From Dryocosmus kuriphilus (taxonomy: Eukaryota; Arthropoda; Insecta; Hymenoptera; Cynipidae): a stretch of 64,000 nt of DNA. Both the position numbers and the translations under genes were made by a program. The stretch covers positions 82,351,583 to 82,415,582 of the forward strand of contig CM076193.1 of NCBI GenBank assembly GCA_038277395.1, given 5' to 3'. This document shows positions 34,549-46,409 of the stretch, one piece after another (positions within the stretch are counted from its first letter, which is position 1; the number at the start of each line of letters is the position of its first letter). The notes beneath the pieces were generated by a model. The model had not been told where the DNA came from. It did no database searches and worked only from the letters and a program-made list of their open reading frames with translations.

Positions 34549-35111
34549 ATGGCGGAAGAAGGCGGGAGCTATCCGTTGGAGCAATTTGAGGATTTTGAAA
34601 GGGAGCTCCAGCAAGCTTCTAAAGTGAGGGACGAGGGAACTAACCAGTTACAGCAAGACACTGTAAGACATTCGAGAATCATGAGAAAAGGACAGGGATC
34701 ATGGACTCCGGTAAACAGAGAACGAGGAAATCTAACTTCGAGACAAGAACTTGCCGGGAATGCACGACCTCTACAGGACACCACGCAATCTCAAAGCGAC
34801 GTTCACGACCCATTGCGCGGGCGCCGAGATTTGAGTTCGCAAATTCAGTCGAATATTCGTCCTAATCCAGGTTGGAACGCAGCCGAAAATCCTGGGGGGG
34901 GGGGGGGGGGTATTCTCCCATCTCTTCAAAACAAAGTACAAGCAGCAATACGTCCTTGGAACAACTCATGTGGAATCTTCTGGAAGACAGACGTCGTAGA
35001 GAGTAGGTTTTGCCCCAAATCTGTGAACGCGCGATGACGAACACACCTGCAAATGCTAACGCGGCGTCAAACAATCCAACGATCACCAATTACCAGATCA
35101 TGCCAGATATT
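34549..35111 (+). pseudogene. gag: Element C gag, N-terminal part
   Basis: ATG at 34,549 opens a 162-codon hydrophilic frame (acidic start, then Gln/Arg-rich). A run of 17 G at 34,894-34,910 encodes a Gly stretch; it probably shifted frame, because the frame entering the LINE junction (PDITKNIEGF, about 35,100-35,130) differs from the one that opens. Gag resumes on the far side of the LINE at 56,435 with the same TKNIEDF residues, encoded in the target duplication. No other start suits better, but identity rests on position between LTR and the capsid-like continuation. Confidence 0.7.
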
Positions 35112-35132
35112 ACTAAAAATATTGAGGGCTTC
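35112..35132. repeat. 21-bp LINE target duplication, left
   Basis: Same 21 bases as 56,435-56,455 with one G/A difference. It marks the LINE insertion point inside gag of Element C. Confidence 0.92.
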
Positions 35133-36263
35133 CGTGTCCAGTACCGAAAGTGTTTGTATGGTGTTTTTTCGAGTGCTATCTTTTTTTAATAAAGAAAGGG
35201 GACGAATGGATCGAGAAGGGTGAAAGTGTCAAGTCAAGGAGGTACAAAAATAAATGTGAATGAAAGTGAAAAAAATAAAAAAAGTTAATGAATGGTGTTT
35301 CTAGGCTAGGCTGTCAGTAACGTCGTTTCGGGGAGTTGATTAGAAGGTAGGAAATGCGAGGGCGTGGGAGGATAATAAGCAAAAGTGATTACATCGTGGG
35401 TGAAGGGTTGGGATCAAGAGGGTGAGTTTTCAGAAGGATAGATAGGGTAAAAAGAATTCAGCAGGCAAGAGGAAGTGAGGGGTAGACAAAATTAGACAAA
35501 GAGGGATTGCCGCTTACTCGAGAGGTAAAGTAGGGAAGTAGCATGGTTTTAATACGGAGCCCCGTGAACAGAGGGCGGCGGCAGGCTGAAACTGGCGATA
35601 TCGATGAAAGCAGAGAAGACAGCAAAGGCGATAATTAACTCACGACACTGAGTTAGGTGGGGGGGGGGGGGGCAGAGGGTCGTGGCACGTAACAAACGCG
35701 GGGAAGGCCGACGAATGTAAGGGCTTAGAACAGAGACAGATCGAGCAGTGTAGGATCAAGTAGATTCTTCAAAAATTGGCAACAATCGGGGAGTACGAAT
35801 AGTAGCGAGGGAGATAATTCGGGGTTGGGAAAAAGGAAAAGAGAAGAGTTTCAAGGCGGGGAAAAGGAGAAAGAGAACAAAAAAGTTTAACAGAAAAGAA
35901 AGACACCAGAAAGGTGAGAGAGGAGGGGGGCATGTTTAGTGAAATAGAAGCACTGATTAAAGAATTCAAAGAGGATACGTATGACAGGCTTGAAGGAATG
36001 CAGAGGAAAGGAGAAGAGGTAGTTAGGGAGGAAGTTAGGAAAGTGAGAGAGAAATGGGAAGAATGGGATGAACAATGGAAATTTTAGAATGAAAAGGTAT
36101 GGAATAAAATGGAAAGCATAGAGAAGAGACAGAGAGAGAACGAGGGAAAAAGGAAATGAAACAGATAGAGGAGAGAGTGAGTAAACTTGAAGTGAGTTAT
36201 GAGCATCGGTGGAAAGAGGGATGGGGTAGCGAGCAATCGAAAAAGGAAAACGAGAGGTTAAGT
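35133..36263 (+). mobile_element. LINE, 5' part with ORF1 remnant
   Basis: Strongly purine-rich on the plus strand. A frame from ATG 35,932 to about 36,088 encodes a charged coiled coil (FKEDTYDRLEGMQRKGEEVV and KVREKWEEWDEQW), which is what one expects of LINE ORF1 proteins; stops follow. A run of 14 G lies at 35,659-35,672. The LINE is broken at 36,264 by Element B and continues at 52,728 with the same purine-rich bias. No clear ORF is seen in 35,133-35,930. Confidence 0.75.
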
Positions 36264-38224
36264 TGTTACGTTCCGACTTTTATAAATTGGATTTTTAGTA
36301 GCTTCCTTCTAGAGGACCAAACTGACCAAGTAGATTTTTATCTACTTGTTTAATTTCTTTATTTGTGAGTTCTACTTGTTTAATTTTTTTATTTTTTTTT
36401 TTTTTTTTACAAATTTCCTCTTCCGCTCTATAACTTAATGTGGGATATTAGGGATATTTAGATGAAAATCATTCTAATCAATCAAATGGAATATACATAG
36501 AACAGGCATGTTTATTTAAGGCTCAGATAACTCTTATAATTAAACGATACTACTTTACCAGTTTTGTTTCACGCTGCTCTCCTTAATTTTCTACTATAAT
36601 CTACCATCCTCGATAGATGAGGAAAAGAAAGAAAATGAAGAGAGGTATCTCGGATTTATCCTTCTCTATTTCATTCGTCGAAGATGGGCACTTTTACTTT
36701 TTCTAGTCAGATTACTCTGACTATTCTTGTCTTTACGCGTTTCCGCGTACCCACATCGTTTAACCTCCCATAGTGTAAACTCACAAAAGTTATTAGTGGC
36801 TATGAACCTAAATTGCTGGGGATACTTTTAAATCCTCCAACAATTTACTAATTCTCTTTTGTGAATTTTCCTATGGCGAATTTTGTTCAACAATTGCTTT
36901 ATTTCCGTTTTGAGATTCGGAAATAAAGCAATTATCTAGCGATTCCTCGCGCTACTCCTTGAATTTCACTTCCCCTTAACTCACTTCCTCTTAACTCACT
37001 TAACTTCCTCTTAAATCACTTCACCTATTATTTTTTTAAGTCTGCGCACTACACCGATAGTAATGCGGGATTTCGCAGACTCCTCGTCGTGAATTTTCTA
37101 CCACGTTAGAAACACGTACTCGGACGTGCTCACGGCCAATTTCAACATTATTTTAAAGTTTACTTTGAAAAAAAAAATTCCTTGGCAGAGCTACCGTTGC
37201 CCCTGATATCGAATCCCGAGAGCTAACCCCTTTGAGGTGGGAATTTTTCGAGCAGTTTTACGTCCGACCCACCAAACGAATTGAACAACAAAAGAAATCC
37301 CGCGTACTTATTTGTTTTAGCTGAAATCCTGATGTAACTCGAGTGGCGCCTCAGGACCGCGGACGGGTGCCGTTGATCGCGGATCACTTAGAGAAGAGGT
37401 TCTCCTCGGTACGAGAATCTCTTTCGACTACCTTGAGTTCAATTTACTCATCACGATTGTCAGGTCGGTTTTGGTTATTGGGTGGGGTGATTTTGCTTAG
37501 TAATAATTTCGAAAGCAGAGCGACCGCAGGGACCTTATTGAGAAATAAAGTCGAATTGCTGATTTGTGACAATTTTTATTGCAAAATGGTCGCTCTGTGC
37601 CTATGTAGGAATATTAAAAATTTTGTTTAGCATGAGGCATTCCTCAACATGTGTTAATCATTTGCCGCGAGGTGTGAGAGAATTTTAGTTCTGACATCCT
37701 GTTGGGCAATCTAGAATTCCTCGTAGTGGCCTATTTTAATTAAGACTCACAATATTTGCCAATCTCTTGCCAGAAAGGTGTAAGAGGATTTATTTAATTC
37801 CGAAATGCTGTTAGGCAATTTCGAAATCCTACATAGTGTTGAAATTATTTTACTGGTGGTTCTTTTGGAATGTGGACCCCTTCCTGACCGTGATGTGCAC
37901 ATTAAACATTCTTCTGCATCTTTATTTCTTAAGATTCTGTCCTTAATTTAAATTTAATTTGATATTGACAGTGAGCACGTGTATTTTGCAAGTGAAGAGG
38001 ATTTAAGCTAGTGTGAGTGTGCGACCCGGGTCCTGACTTACTATGTATGCAAGCGCAGCATGTTCGTAACTTGCTTCGCGACCCCCCTTCGCTCTTACCT
38101 CTCTTCTTTCTCATTTCTCAATATTTATGATTCTAAATAAAGTTTTCTTTAAATTATCTCTTGATTTTTTCAAAATTTAAACGGCCCCATCAAAATTTAA
38201 TTTTGTATAGGCAGGCACGTAACA
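36264..38224 (-). repeat. 3' LTR of Element B (1,961 bp)
   Basis: Begins TGTTACG and ends CGTAACA, a perfect 7-bp inverted terminal pair, and matches 50,347-52,727 along its whole length apart from the insertion there. It is preceded on the element strand by a purine tract. The length is unusually large for a Ty3/gypsy LTR. A plus-strand frame at 37,343-37,630 recurs in the other LTR because the DNA is repeated. Confidence 0.95.
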
Positions 38225-38232
38225 CCCACCCT
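38225..38232 (-). other. Polypurine tract of Element B
   Basis: AGGGTGGG on the element strand, ending exactly at the TGTTACG start of the 3' LTR. Confidence 0.7.
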
Positions 38233-39440
38233 AAAAAATTTGTTTATCGTCCCCGATGATTTCAGACAGTTTGAAGAATACTTTGTTTAAGACTTTAATT
38301 CGGCGTACAAAATTGTCTTTTTACTTGCTTATCATTTGAATTAATTAACAATTAGAATCGACTCGCTTTTCAGTGAGGGTATCTTGACTGTTTTTTTTTT
38401 TTCCTTTTTGTTTTATTCGGCCTGGTAATCATCGTGGCCAGAATTTTTGAACAGTTAATTGTTAATTAATTTAATGTAACATTTCTTTTATTTATCCATG
38501 CAGACTACTTTTCCTTTAGCATGCATTTTTGATTCTACGATTGGAATTTGTCATTTGAATTTTAGAAATATACTGATTTAGTGTGTTTAATCTTTTGCGA
38601 AATTGTCGATTTTTTTTTTTTTTTTTTTACTTTTTCAATTTTTTTTTTTTTTGATTTCCGAACATAATTTTAGGGGTGCCTTTAACGTCGTTTATTAGTA
38701 CATCCTTGACTTTTATACGTAGCGGTGTCTCAAATTTCCTTTTGTGTCTCGTCAGTCTCAAGCCTTAGTAGCTAAGTGTCGTTATGAAGTGCAGCATGAA
38801 ATCGTTCAGTCGGTCGCTCGTGTAAGTTGGCATGGATAGCCTTATGTGAGAACTTAGGAAACTAAAATAGGTAATTAGAACACCTTATATTTTGCTTACA
38901 TTATAATATGCACATAACATTGCACGACAGTTGTGTTATATAGAATCATACACCTATATACTAAGATTGATAAAAGTTATTAAAATAAATTTTCATAGAA
39001 AAATACGATATGAAGGATTTTTATATCTAGATTTTTAGTTACAAGTGCTTTTAAATTACTTGCAGTTACCAATACTTGGAACTAAAGTCACAGTTGTAAT
39101 TCAAAGCTGCTTGAGTTTTTCGAATTTTTTTTTTCAAACGTGTAAAGTGATAATATAAAATTCGTCATGTCATATCTTTATTGTTTGTGTTATAATTTTA
39201 TTACAAAATTTATTCTTAATTTGTGTGAAATGGACTTTTACGATTTTTCTATCAGTTAGTTAATACACATGTGTATGAAGTTCTATACAGTCTCTTCATA
39301 GTATTTTCATATACCGATTTTTCTCTTTAAATTTTTATATATAATTTTGTATGAAATGAATATTAAAATTGATGATTTTGTGAAATTTAACAGTAAAAAA
39401 AAATGTTATTTATTTATTTTTTTTTTTTTTTTTTCACTAT
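38233..39440. other. 3' non-coding region of Element B
   Basis: About 1.2 kb between env and the polypurine tract. It is AT-rich with long T runs near 38,390, 38,610 and 38,645. I see no gene; a diverged accessory reading frame cannot be excluded. Confidence 0.6.
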
Positions 39441-41435
39441 TTATACCGGTTGTAGTTTCTGTGCCGGTAATTTCACACCTATATTTTCGAGCTGCGAGAT
39501 TACCGCTATTTTTCTTTTTGGTGTGGGTACCTGTGTTGCTGAAGTGGATGACACGGCAACATCTCTAGGTTCTGGAGTCGGTAATTGTATCGCTGGTTCT
39601 ACATACTCGGTATTTCGTACTGGATATCTGCGTCGTTGGCAGTATGAGCACCATGAAAATGAAATGGCTGCTAATAATGATCCACGTATCAATAAGCAAT
39701 TACTCCCAGGAGGACCATAATTAAAACAATATATGGTCCATGGATAAGCATTTTTTTTCTGTTTTATTTTGTTGTTTCAGACTTATCTCATTGAACTGCT
39801 GTTCCACTTCTTCGAAGGCTTTCTTGTTCCCTTCGAATGATTTGTCTTGCTTTTGACTTTTTTCAGAAAGATATACTACTGGGCCTTGGGAGACCTTGTG
39901 TGGGTAATCTACATCACGACTCCTGATATTTTGGACAGATTAAGCATTAATTTTGGTTCATACACTACTTCTGTTAATCCGCTTGTTTTCCTTAGGCTGG
40001 GCAGAGTCATATATGTGGTTTTTAATTCACATCCTGGTTCCACTTGAAACAGACCTACTTCGGTCAAATTTTATTTTTGAAATGGGCCTTTTTGAACATC
40101 TCACTTCTGCAGAGAGGGATGTCAGTATAGAGTATATCCATCCTCCTATTGTATTGATTTCCTTCCAATAGTCATCGTCTTGGTAAGAGAGGTGAATTTT
40201 GCACAGATCAAAAGAGAAATCAGTCGGATTCAACAGTAGCTCACTTTCGCAGCTCTTTTTCTTTTTCACGGGTGAGTTGGTGTTGCAAACACAGGCGAGC
40301 TGTCTTGTCGTGATCATTTAGTAGAAGATATGTTCGCTGTGCATCCTCCATGGCAATGTGAGAATGCTCTGGGTGAACATATGCTCTACCCGTTCCATTT
40401 TGAAAAGCCGATTGAATGACTGGGATTGAATGTATCTGATACATTGAATATTCGTTTCTTTCGAGTAATGGTATGTCCAGCAGTATCCTTATTGAATTAT
40501 TTTTGCAGATGATGGTTATTTCGACCAGTTTAGCGAGTTCTTCAAGACTCACCTTGGGTCCTTTGACTGGAAAGTTTTGATTGCCAGCATGGTCTTGGAC
40601 ATCCCGGAAAACTGGTTCCAACTGTTCTGATGTTAACAAACCTGGATGCAGTTCTCCTTTCCTGGCGGCGTGGATGACATCTAGAAGTTCATCAACTGAC
40701 CTGATGTAATCATCGATTCCTATTTCTATGGAGTGCAGCATTCTTTTCATCACCTGGGTGATATTTAGACTCCAATGGATTTCCCAGTGGTATTTATCTC
40801 ATGGGATAATTGCGTAAGATGTTCCCGTATTTTTTCTTGGTCTTTTCTATTTTTTTTGTAAATTTATCTCGTCGAATTGTTGATTGGGTTTTTTTCCATC
40901 AGGTGCGAAATGTTTGCAGCTGCTCTATTGAGGTCTTCAATCTCCAAATCGATGTGTTGGCCATCTCCGTATGTCAGGAGACCCGTTACCGGTCGCACGA
41001 TGCCTCCGAGAAATCCTAACATCGGCGCTGCTCTTCCTTTCCGCATACTTAATGGCAACGACGACGGATACTTTCTTTCGGCGTAGCGACTGAGCTCCTG
41101 TATTTCTTGATCGATTTTTGCCTGAGATCTTTGAGCTAGTTCAACCTTCGCTTCCAGATGGTATTCCTTAATAGCTGCTGAGCATTCATACCCTAAAAGT
41201 GGTCTGCAATATTTAGGCAGGTTACTCAAGTGTAGTTGGTAGGCCTTTAATGCCACATTTAGTTTCTCCACATGTAGAAACGTTGCTATTCTCCAGTTGC
41301 TGGTAACTCGTCTCATTGGTGACAAATACTCATAAATAGCTATCCGTGCTTGCTTGTAAAGGCGTGATTCTGTAGTTGTTGTGTCGTCTCCTGGCTAGCT
41401 ACCATATATAGAAACAGGAACAATAAGTACCGCAT
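39441..41435 (-). pseudogene. env: Element B env, F-protein-like fusion glycoprotein, broken
   Basis: ATG at 41,435 starts a short hydrophobic signal-peptide-like segment. A break near 41,345 leads to the frame 41,325-40,864, which has a basic cleavage-like motif RKGR (41,043-41,032) followed by a Gly-rich hydrophobic fusion-peptide-like stretch. The next frame, 40,753-40,241, has helical sequence with GELHPGLLTSEQL, a pattern typical of errantivirus Env and baculovirus F proteins. Further pieces lie at 40,317-40,027. A membrane segment near 39,725-39,640 and a polar tail ending at 39,441 finish the gene. At least four frameshifts or stops make it non-functional. It would act as the surface membrane-fusion protein. 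Confidence 0.85.
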
Positions 41436-41634
41436 GATGAACAGCTTTACCCAATTTCCTGAAAAGTTTAAAAAATGTTAATTTTGTTGGTGTAAAATTA
41501 GGAAGTCAAGTGCACACGGCCTGGGCCGGGCATTAAATTCTGACTACTTTGTTTACTTTGGAACTTAGTCTAGGCTGACAACGGTATGTTCTAGACTTCA
41601 GCATTTCCAAACAACAGACGGTCAACTTAGACTG

Positions 41635-43095
41635 TTAACAATGAACCACTGTAAGTTTGTCTGCATGTTTTGTAATGCGTTGGCCATTTTTGGCCTCTAG
41701 AATTACGTTACTATTCTCCGTAAATCCGATTACTGTGAAAGGGCCTATTCCTCTACTGTCAAATTTTCCCTCCCTTACATCCTTGAGGATGTAAACCTGA
41801 TCTCCTTTCTTTGCATTCAAAGGGCGTGCCTTCTCATCATAGCGTTCCTTGGATCGAGTTTTCGCTTGAATTAGATTTCGCGCGGCGATTTTTTGTAATT
41901 TCGTGATTCTAATGATTAAGTCTCGAAGAAAATAACCGTATGTTTCTAATTCCTCTCCTTGAGGAAAAGAGCTCGGAGTTTTGGCCACCTTTCCAAATAC
42001 TAGTTCAAATGGAGTAAACTTGGTTGCCTCGTGTACTGATGTATTGTATGCAAACATAGCAAAAGGGAGAAGTCGATCCCAATCGTCGTAATTGTTTGCA
42101 TAGTGTTTTATATAATCGTTAGCACGATGTGGCTCCTTTCAAGGGATCCGTTCGTTTGCGGACGATATCCCGAAGTTGTAAGTTGTTTGACATTGAAGAT
42201 TTTTCTAAATTTTTCATTAATTTACTAATGAAACTGCCTCCTATGTCGGTCAGGATACATTTTGGGGCACCATAGACAAAGAATAGTTTTGTCGCTACCG
42301 CGAGAGCTATAACAGAAGATTTCTGACTAGGGATGGGCACGGCAAGACAGTACTTACTGAAGTTGTCTTGCATTGTAAGTATGTACCGGTTTCCACTAGG
42401 AGTCGTAGGCAGTCTTCCTACCGTGTCTAAAGAAACCTTATCAAACGCTTGAAAAGGGGTGTCGGTAATTAACATTGGTTCTCGAGTTCGAGCTCTCATG
42501 AGCTTTTGTTCGAGGCAACTTTTGCATCCTCGAATATACTCACTGATCTCGTCTCGCATTCCAGGCCATGTATACCTTTCCCGAATGCGTAGATACGTTT
42601 TTGTAACTCCTTTGTGTCCCGCTAGTAGACTACTATGATACTCTTCTATTATTTTTGGACGGAGTTCTACTGGTGGTATTTCGATTTTTCCGTGACATAA
42701 TGTAATGTTGATATTACTGTCCTGAAAAATTTTGCTAAGCAGCTCTATCGTTTTATTTTGAGGTATGGGTCCTAAAAGATCTCCCGAGTTTGCCATACGT
42801 ACGGACGTTACTTTATCCCGCTCTAGTGCTTGTTTAAGTTTCTTTAATCCTTCATTAACATCCACCCAGTTGGTTTCGTCATAATGATTTTTTTTTTTAC
42901 AACCACTAAATACGTTTTATACCGACCGTGGGGAGTGACAAGGATCTGACCAATTTTTGGGCGGCTTTCCCAGAGATCTTGTTGATCAAGATGTTCTGTA
43001 GCCACCAGAAGCTTGGCAATGGGGTTTGTTGGTTCACAGTTGCAGGATAGAAAATGGCATAGTGATCGCGCTTGTAAGTTAGAGATTCTGTCCAC
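41635..43095 (-). pseudogene. Element B integrase
   Basis: A pre-integrase segment (LVTPHGRYKTYLVV) starts at 43,095 and shifts frame near 42,860. The H2C2 zinc-binding domain follows (HSSLLAGHKGV ... CKSCLEQK). The core shows SLDTVGRLP (Asp), ILTDIGGSF (Asp) and, after a frameshift near 42,190, a GSLERSH motif carrying the catalytic Glu. AYNTSVHEATKFTPFELVFG ends the core, and a C-terminal domain with DQVYILKDVREGKFDSRGIGPF-type residues runs to the stop at 41,635. Integrase joins cDNA to the host genome. In Element A the corresponding region lies beyond the window, after the ExoIII-like domain. Confidence 0.93.
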
Positions 43096-43708
43096 TGATG
43101 GATGATCTTAGTTGTCTTGTGCCTTCCACTAATTTTCCTGACTCTAGGAGTGAATTTTTAATTTCTTCCTCATTGGAGGAAGAGGGATCTAGGAATGTGT
43201 TGTTAAGATCGATCATAGGCGAGGGTGTAGGGGAAATTGTATTCTCAGTTAATCTACCTTGGGATTGTAATCGTTTTGGTTTACTTTCTGATCGCTTTCT
43301 TGTTGACTGTATTCCTTCCTCGTCTTGTTTTTTGAAGTAAGGATATGGTGTAGATCCGGCTCCAGGGGCTACTTCAGTTTTAGGTGTAGGGAATAGAGAC
43401 ATTCTAGGTGGCTGCTTGCTAAGAATAGGCGATCCCAATTCTTCCGGTGTATCCTTAAACCTTACATTGCTTCTCCTAGTTATTACGGGGTCTTTAATTT
43501 CCGCTGCGGGATCTTCTGCCTTCTCGTCAGCAGGCTCATTCGGAGATTCTCTTGAGGGGTTTAGTACTTCTTTTTGGTTTGCATAATTTTCTAAAAATTT
43601 TTGCACTCTGTTAAAAAATTCTTCATCATCATACCCATCGCATGGATCCATATTTTCCATATCTTGTAGAAGTTCCAGATCTTTTCGCCTTCCGAGATGG
43701 CTGTACAC
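43079..43708 (-). pseudogene. Element B pol: acidic linker
   Basis: About 209 residues, acidic and Ser/Pro-rich, with MDPCDGYDDEEFFNRVQKFL near the start (DPCNEYDDRVF in Element A), RRSNVRFKD (RRSIVRFRD in A) and PMIDLNNTFLDPSSSNEEE near the end (PYVDPPFNRYIE and NPSDEAMEIS in A). After the last motif Element A continues into the ExoIII-like domain, whereas here the frame ends 30 codons later and integrase follows. The function of the linker is unknown. Confidence 0.8.
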
Positions 43709-43734
43709 GCAAGTCGAAAAGTCTCATCCATCAT

Positions 43735-44691
43735 CTATCCCCACTGATTTTCTGCTAATGACTTGTCAAATTTAAAAAATGACTTCTGAAGGTCTGCCTT
43801 TAGATCATTTGATGGTGGCTCTTCTTCTTCACTTTTCTCACTTTCCGTTTCATCTTCGGGCATGGGGGCTACATCCACAATCATTTTATTAGGTTCCAGG
43901 CGATTTGAATTTTTGCTTGGAATTTCATTTCGATGACGAATGCGGTTTCCGATGCCCTGACGGGCAAGTTGATCGGCCATTTCGTTTCCGTGGATGCCTT
44001 GGTGACTGGGTACATGATTCCAGACAACTTCAATTTGAGCAAGTGCTTCTTCCAACTCTTCGAATTCTGTTCGATTCTTAACTGGTTGTTTACTCTTAGT
44101 GTTCCAATTATTCTGTTTCCAGTAATGAATCCATTGGGTGGCACTATCTATTACAAATTTAGAATCTGTATTGATGCGAAGTTTCCTTATCCCTGCTTCA
44201 TATGCTTTGGCAGCAGCTGTTGTTGCAGCTTCTATTTCAGCTACGTTGTTGGTCTGCCTACCGCGTACTGGTCGTGATACATTAAGCGGATTACCTTCGT
44301 CAAACCATACTCCTATACCAGCATGGGGCTCTCCGTTTGCGTCATATACGCAGGCTCCGTCTACATATACATCCACGTAGGCTCCAGAGGTCAAATCACT
44401 GTACGGGGGCGCACTTTTGGAAATTTTTGAACCTTCTGGTAGTGGGGGTATTGGTTCCACCCCTGGAAATATGCTTCGTTCCTTTCTAAAGACCGGTGGT
44501 TCAGAATCCTCTGTTGTTTCGTCGTCTGACGAATCTTCATTTGAGGATATATCTTCTTTATTGGTTTGAGGCGCTTCATTCTGTTCCTTTCGTCTCAGTA
44601 ATATTTTCCCTATGGTACTCTCTTCTAGATCAAGGCTTTTTATTTCCTGCCGTGTTGGAATGTAGCTCTCATCAGAATCCTCTTGTGTCAA
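43735..44691 (-). pseudogene. Element B pol: linker and second, cellular-type RNase H
   Basis: The first ~100 residues are linker (SDESYIPT and ESTIGKILLRRKE). The RNase H then has YVDVYVDGACVYD (Asp), VAEIEAA (Glu), RINTDSKFVID (Asp) and HVPSHQG...GNEMADQLAR (His, Asp), a full DEDD set. The domain is uninterrupted in this element, so the fold could still be made. It matches the second RNase H of Element A residue by residue around the motifs. It is distinct from the RT-linked RNase H at 45.0-45.6 kb. The frame is closed at 43,735, just before the acidic linker. Confidence 0.92.
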
Positions 44692-44999
44692 AGCATCCAG
44701 TCTTTTCCTTGGTCTTCCTGCGGTCTTTATTGCTGATGTTTTTTTTGTTTTTCATTGGCTTAAAAGAGGTTGTTCTTGAGATGGACGGTCTTCCATTTGC
44801 TTCCGATTTACTTATAGCCTCCGTTTTGGACTTTGAATTTTTCTTCGTAGTTTGCAGTCCAATGGGGTTTCCTTTTTTATCGCCAAGAGATGTTTTCTCT
44901 TGAGTTTTATAGGAATCTTTTTGTACTTCGTTCTTTTTTTTTTTTTTCTTGTTCTGACTCTCTGACGATCGGGTGTAGTATATACCCTTGACTTTGGTT

Positions 45000-46409
45000 T
45001 CAATCCTTGGGTTTTGGGCTGAAAAGTCGTTTCGTCGGAGGAATTTTCGAAATCGCTTTGTTCGCTCGACGCAGGTTCTTCGCTGAGAGTGGTGTTTCCT
45101 GAGAGAGCCTCGACTCCTCGATTGAATTTCCTTTCTTATACTCGAACTTATACTGATAATTTTTTAGTACACATCTCCAACAGAGTAATCTTATTCCAGG
45201 ATTGTCTATATAGCTTATCCAATGCACCAGTTCGTGATCGCAGGCCAAAAAAAATTCCCGTCCATACAAGTAGGGGCGATAATTTGCTACTGCGTATAGG
45301 ACTCCTAAACATTCTTTTTCTTCTGGAGAATACCTGATTTCGACTTCGGTTAAAACCTTTGAGTAATATCCCACAGGCATATCCATGCCGTCCTTCTCTT
45401 GTGTTAATACTGCTCCTATCGCATATTCTGAAGCGTCTGTGGTAAGCTTGAAGGTTTTACTAAAATCGGGATATTGGAGGATTGGATGTTTACAAAGATA
45501 CCTTCGCAGCTTCCTAAAGCTTGCTTTCTCTGCGGATCCCCACTTCCAAGATGTATCTTTTTTCAATAAGTCCGTCAGGGGCTTTGCCTTTTTAGAATAA
45601 TCTTTTATGAATCTGCGGTAATACCCTGAGAGACCTAAAAATTGTTGTACATTTCGAACCGTGGTGGACTTCGGGGGAAATGAAATATGTGTCCTAAAAA
45701 GGCTACCTCTGTTCTTAGAAAGTCACATTTGTCGGGTTGTAATTTGAGATTTGCTTCACGAAGCCTTTCTAAAAGTCGGCGCATGCGTTTGTCATGTGTT
45801 TCTAAATTCTTTGAGTGAACAGCGATGTCGTCCAAGTACACAAATGCCTCTGAATTTGTTAGGCCCTTAAGGATGTCGTCCATTAGACGCTGGAAAGTTG
45901 CAGGAGCGTTTTTTATGCCCACTGGCATTCGTTGGTATTCGAAATGCCCTCTGGGCGAGGAAAATGCTGTTTTTGCTCTATCTGCTGGGTACGTTTCGAG
46001 TTGGTGGCAACCGCTGACTAAGTCCATTACTGAAAAATATTGAACCTGACCTAGTTGATCTAAAATCTCGGTTATGTTGTGTAAAGGGTAAGCATCCCCA
46101 ATTACCTTTTCATTTAGGGTCCGATAATCTATTACTACTCGATATTTTTTTATACCCAATGCGTCTGCTTTCTTTGGAATAATCATCAGGGGTGAACTAT
46201 AGGGTGATTTGGATTCTACTATAATTCCTTCTTTTTTTTGTTTATCTAAAGCTGCGAAAATTTGCTCCTTGTCTCCTACAGATGACGCCGCGGCTTTATA
46301 CTGATAACTTTGTCATCGATGGTTGGCATCCTATATTGTATAAGATGCGTCGTCGTGACTTTTTCGCCACTTAAATGGAATATGTCGGCATAATCTGTGG
46401 CCCATTTTA
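45000..46409 (-). pseudogene. pol: Element B pol: reverse transcriptase and RNase H
   Basis: The frame 46,186-45,635 has MIIPKKADALG, YRVVIDYRTLNEK, FSVMDLVSGCHQ (catalytic Asp), a TFQRLMDD helix and YLDDIAVHS near 45,830 (catalytic Asp pair). After a frameshift near 45,600-45,680 the thumb YYRRFI and the RNase H follow (LTTDASEYAIGAVLTQ, EKECLGV, ACDHELVHW) in 45,566-45,000. The stretch 46,187-46,409 upstream is out of frame but still shows a TIDDKVI-type RT lead-in. Motif spacing agrees with Element A. Confidence 0.94.

Noticed and set aside
37343..37630. Plus-strand 95-codon frame, recurring at 51,448-51,735 with almost the same protein
   Set aside because: It lies in the two LTRs of Element B, which are nearly identical DNA, and is antisense to the element. 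Conservation therefore does not indicate coding.
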